Source: Bigelowiella natans CCMP2755 (Eukaryota > Cercozoa > Chlorarachniophyceae). From it: a DNA stretch of 59,416 bases. Position numbers and translations under genes: made by a program. Where the stretch lies: the NCBI GenBank assembly GCA_000320545.1, contig ADNK01000108.1, positions 17,501 to 76,916 of the forward strand. Direction: 5' to 3'. This document shows positions 58,450 to 59,416 of the stretch, piece by piece (the stretch's first letter is position 1; each line of letters begins with the position of its first letter). Under the pieces are notes generated by a model that made no database searches, was not told where the DNA came from, and was given only the letters and a program-made list of their open reading frames with translations.

Positions 58450-59416
58450 TAAGTTACCGGACGGCACACCGCTGATTGGCTATATCTGTACAGTGTTGTC
58501 GTAGTCGTCGTCAGTGATCCATAGAACGGTTAAAATTTCATCATCATTATCATCATCATCATCATCAGCGTCTCCTCCTCCCTCCTCCCTCAGGCAAGTA
58601 TCCCGCCCTTCAAGCCTTGTGCAGGAAGCAAAGCTCTTCGATAAAACGGCAGCGGTACTCAAACAATTTTTTGATTTTTTCAAGATTAAAAAATATGTGG
58701 ATTGGACGCAGGGCAGAGAGCTACTACCACCGTACATATTCTTGTTTGTTTCTCCCTATTATTTGAATTTGGGAGGGTGGATGCGGAGACCTGCATACTT
58801 CCTCCTACCCCTTTAACCCTGTATCTTCCCTTGCACTTCATTGAGTCATCATCATCATCATCATCATCATCGTCGTCGTCGTCGTCGTCGTCGTCATCTT
58901 CATCACTATTCTTCCCCCCCCCCTTCCCCCCCCCCCTCTCTCTTTCCTTCCATTTTGCAGGTAATAGAGCTGAAGATCCGCTTGTTCAAAGACGGGCTGA
59001 TGCAGCACACGCACCGCCGTATACTCAAATATTTGCACTCCGCGTTTGTAGTGTCAGTTGAGATGTCCAAAAAGGTACGCATGTTAAGATATAACCGCTC
59101 GAGGCTGAAGAGGGGGGGGGAGGGGGGGGGGGAAGAATCACGGTCGCAAATATGAATAATCGCCCTTTGTTATTTCCCAGAAACAGCTTGTTCCCATGCC
59201 CCTCTCCACCGATCTCGAGGCGTTTCTCAAGTCACATGGTTTTGAAATGCGAAAGGAAAAAAGATAAATATTGGGGAGGGAACAGGGGGGGGGGGCATTG
59301 CGAAGACAAAATAGAGTTCATAACCTACCCCTTTCTTCTTCTTCTTCTTCTTCTTCTTCTTCTTCTTCTTCTTCTTCTTCTTTGCAGCGGAGAGAGTTTT
59401 CTGAGCAGGAGGAGGA
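54866..59416 (+). CDS. VPS51: Vacuolar protein sorting protein 51 (GARP/EARP subunit), 3' partial
   Basis: VPS51 is a subunit of the GARP and EARP tethers, which help endosome-derived vesicles dock at the Golgi or recycling endosomes. Fourteen exons verified in phase (54866-54960, 55072-55162, 55281-55415, 55711-55770, 55965-56078, 56210-56259, 56437-56541, 56702-56779, 56956-57073, 57349-57590, 57872-57980, 58264-58337, 58594-58654, 58961-59074), then one from 59181. Signature stretches are [71 protein letters not shown] and [10 protein letters not shown], in the family order. The intron after 55770 has a GC donor. A (TCC)n tract encodes about nine Ser near 57487-57513. The frame from 59181 meets TAA at 59268, earlier than expected for the family, so it either ends short or splices on to an exon near 59388. 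Confidence 0.92.
57101..59382 (+). repeat. Microsatellites in introns of VPS51
   Basis: They include (GA)n at about 57105-57138, (TA)n at 57629-57666, (TC)n at 57732-57785, (TAG)n at 57980-58040, (TA)n at 58205-58236, (GAT)n at 58396-58438, (ATC)n then (GTC)n at 58846-58900, poly-C at about 58914-58936, and (TTC)n at 59336-59382 directly before an acceptor. Confidence 0.85.

Noticed and set aside
1-59416. tRNA, rRNA or other structural RNA genes
   Set aside because: I looked for cloverleaf arms, A/B boxes and conserved rRNA strings and saw none; a covariance-model search would be needed to exclude small RNAs.

Overview
The window is nuclear DNA of an intron-rich eukaryote. Almost every gene is cut into short exons by GT-AG introns (two are GC-AG), and introns and spacers are packed with microsatellites. 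A 14-exon ketopantoate hydroxymethyltransferase gene (pantothenate synthesis, absent from animals) argues against an animal. Calcium, membrane-traffic and ubiquitin genes, serine carboxypeptidase and GARP/EARP tethering genes suit a unicellular or algal protist. A stramenopile-like alga is my guess, but no marker in the window settles the lineage. Stops TAA, TAG and TGA are all used, so the code looks standard.

Layout. 1-735: possible edge of a minus-strand gene (weak). 2731-4587 (-): TPR-like membrane protein. 5185-10908: complete LTR retrotransposon of Ty3/gypsy order, with LTRs identical by eye and an intact 1657-residue gag-pol frame. 11465-12881 (-): secreted basic/acidic protein. 13666-16839 (+): ketopantoate hydroxymethyltransferase. 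17567-18441 (-): GNAT acetyltransferase. 18678-25089 (+): unrecognised 701-residue protein. 25796-30253 (-): JmjC-type protein with an N-terminal signal anchor. 30477-37372 (+): 20-exon gene encoding an EF-hand/C2/RING-IBR-RING protein, the most interesting locus. 38652-41088 (+): PH-domain protein with a lipid-anchor start. 42271-45467 (-): protein with three tandem SKICH-like repeats. 45808-46756 (+): small secreted protein. 47731-48368 (-): EF-hand-like protein. 48619-49604 (-): ASCH-like protein. 50056-51036 (+): small membrane protein. 51886-54362 (-): serine carboxypeptidase. 54866-59416 (+): VPS51, running off the edge.

Organisation. Most genes alternate between head-to-head pairs with short shared upstream regions (about 220-780 bp) and tail-to-tail pairs. 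The spacers beyond gene 3' ends carry islands rich in self-complementary words such as TGCA, CATG and GCTAGC, and the retrotransposon sits in one of them. Exon structures were built by hand from splice sites, reading frame and family knowledge. Where exon lengths were summed the total was divisible by three, but no transcript or database check was possible.
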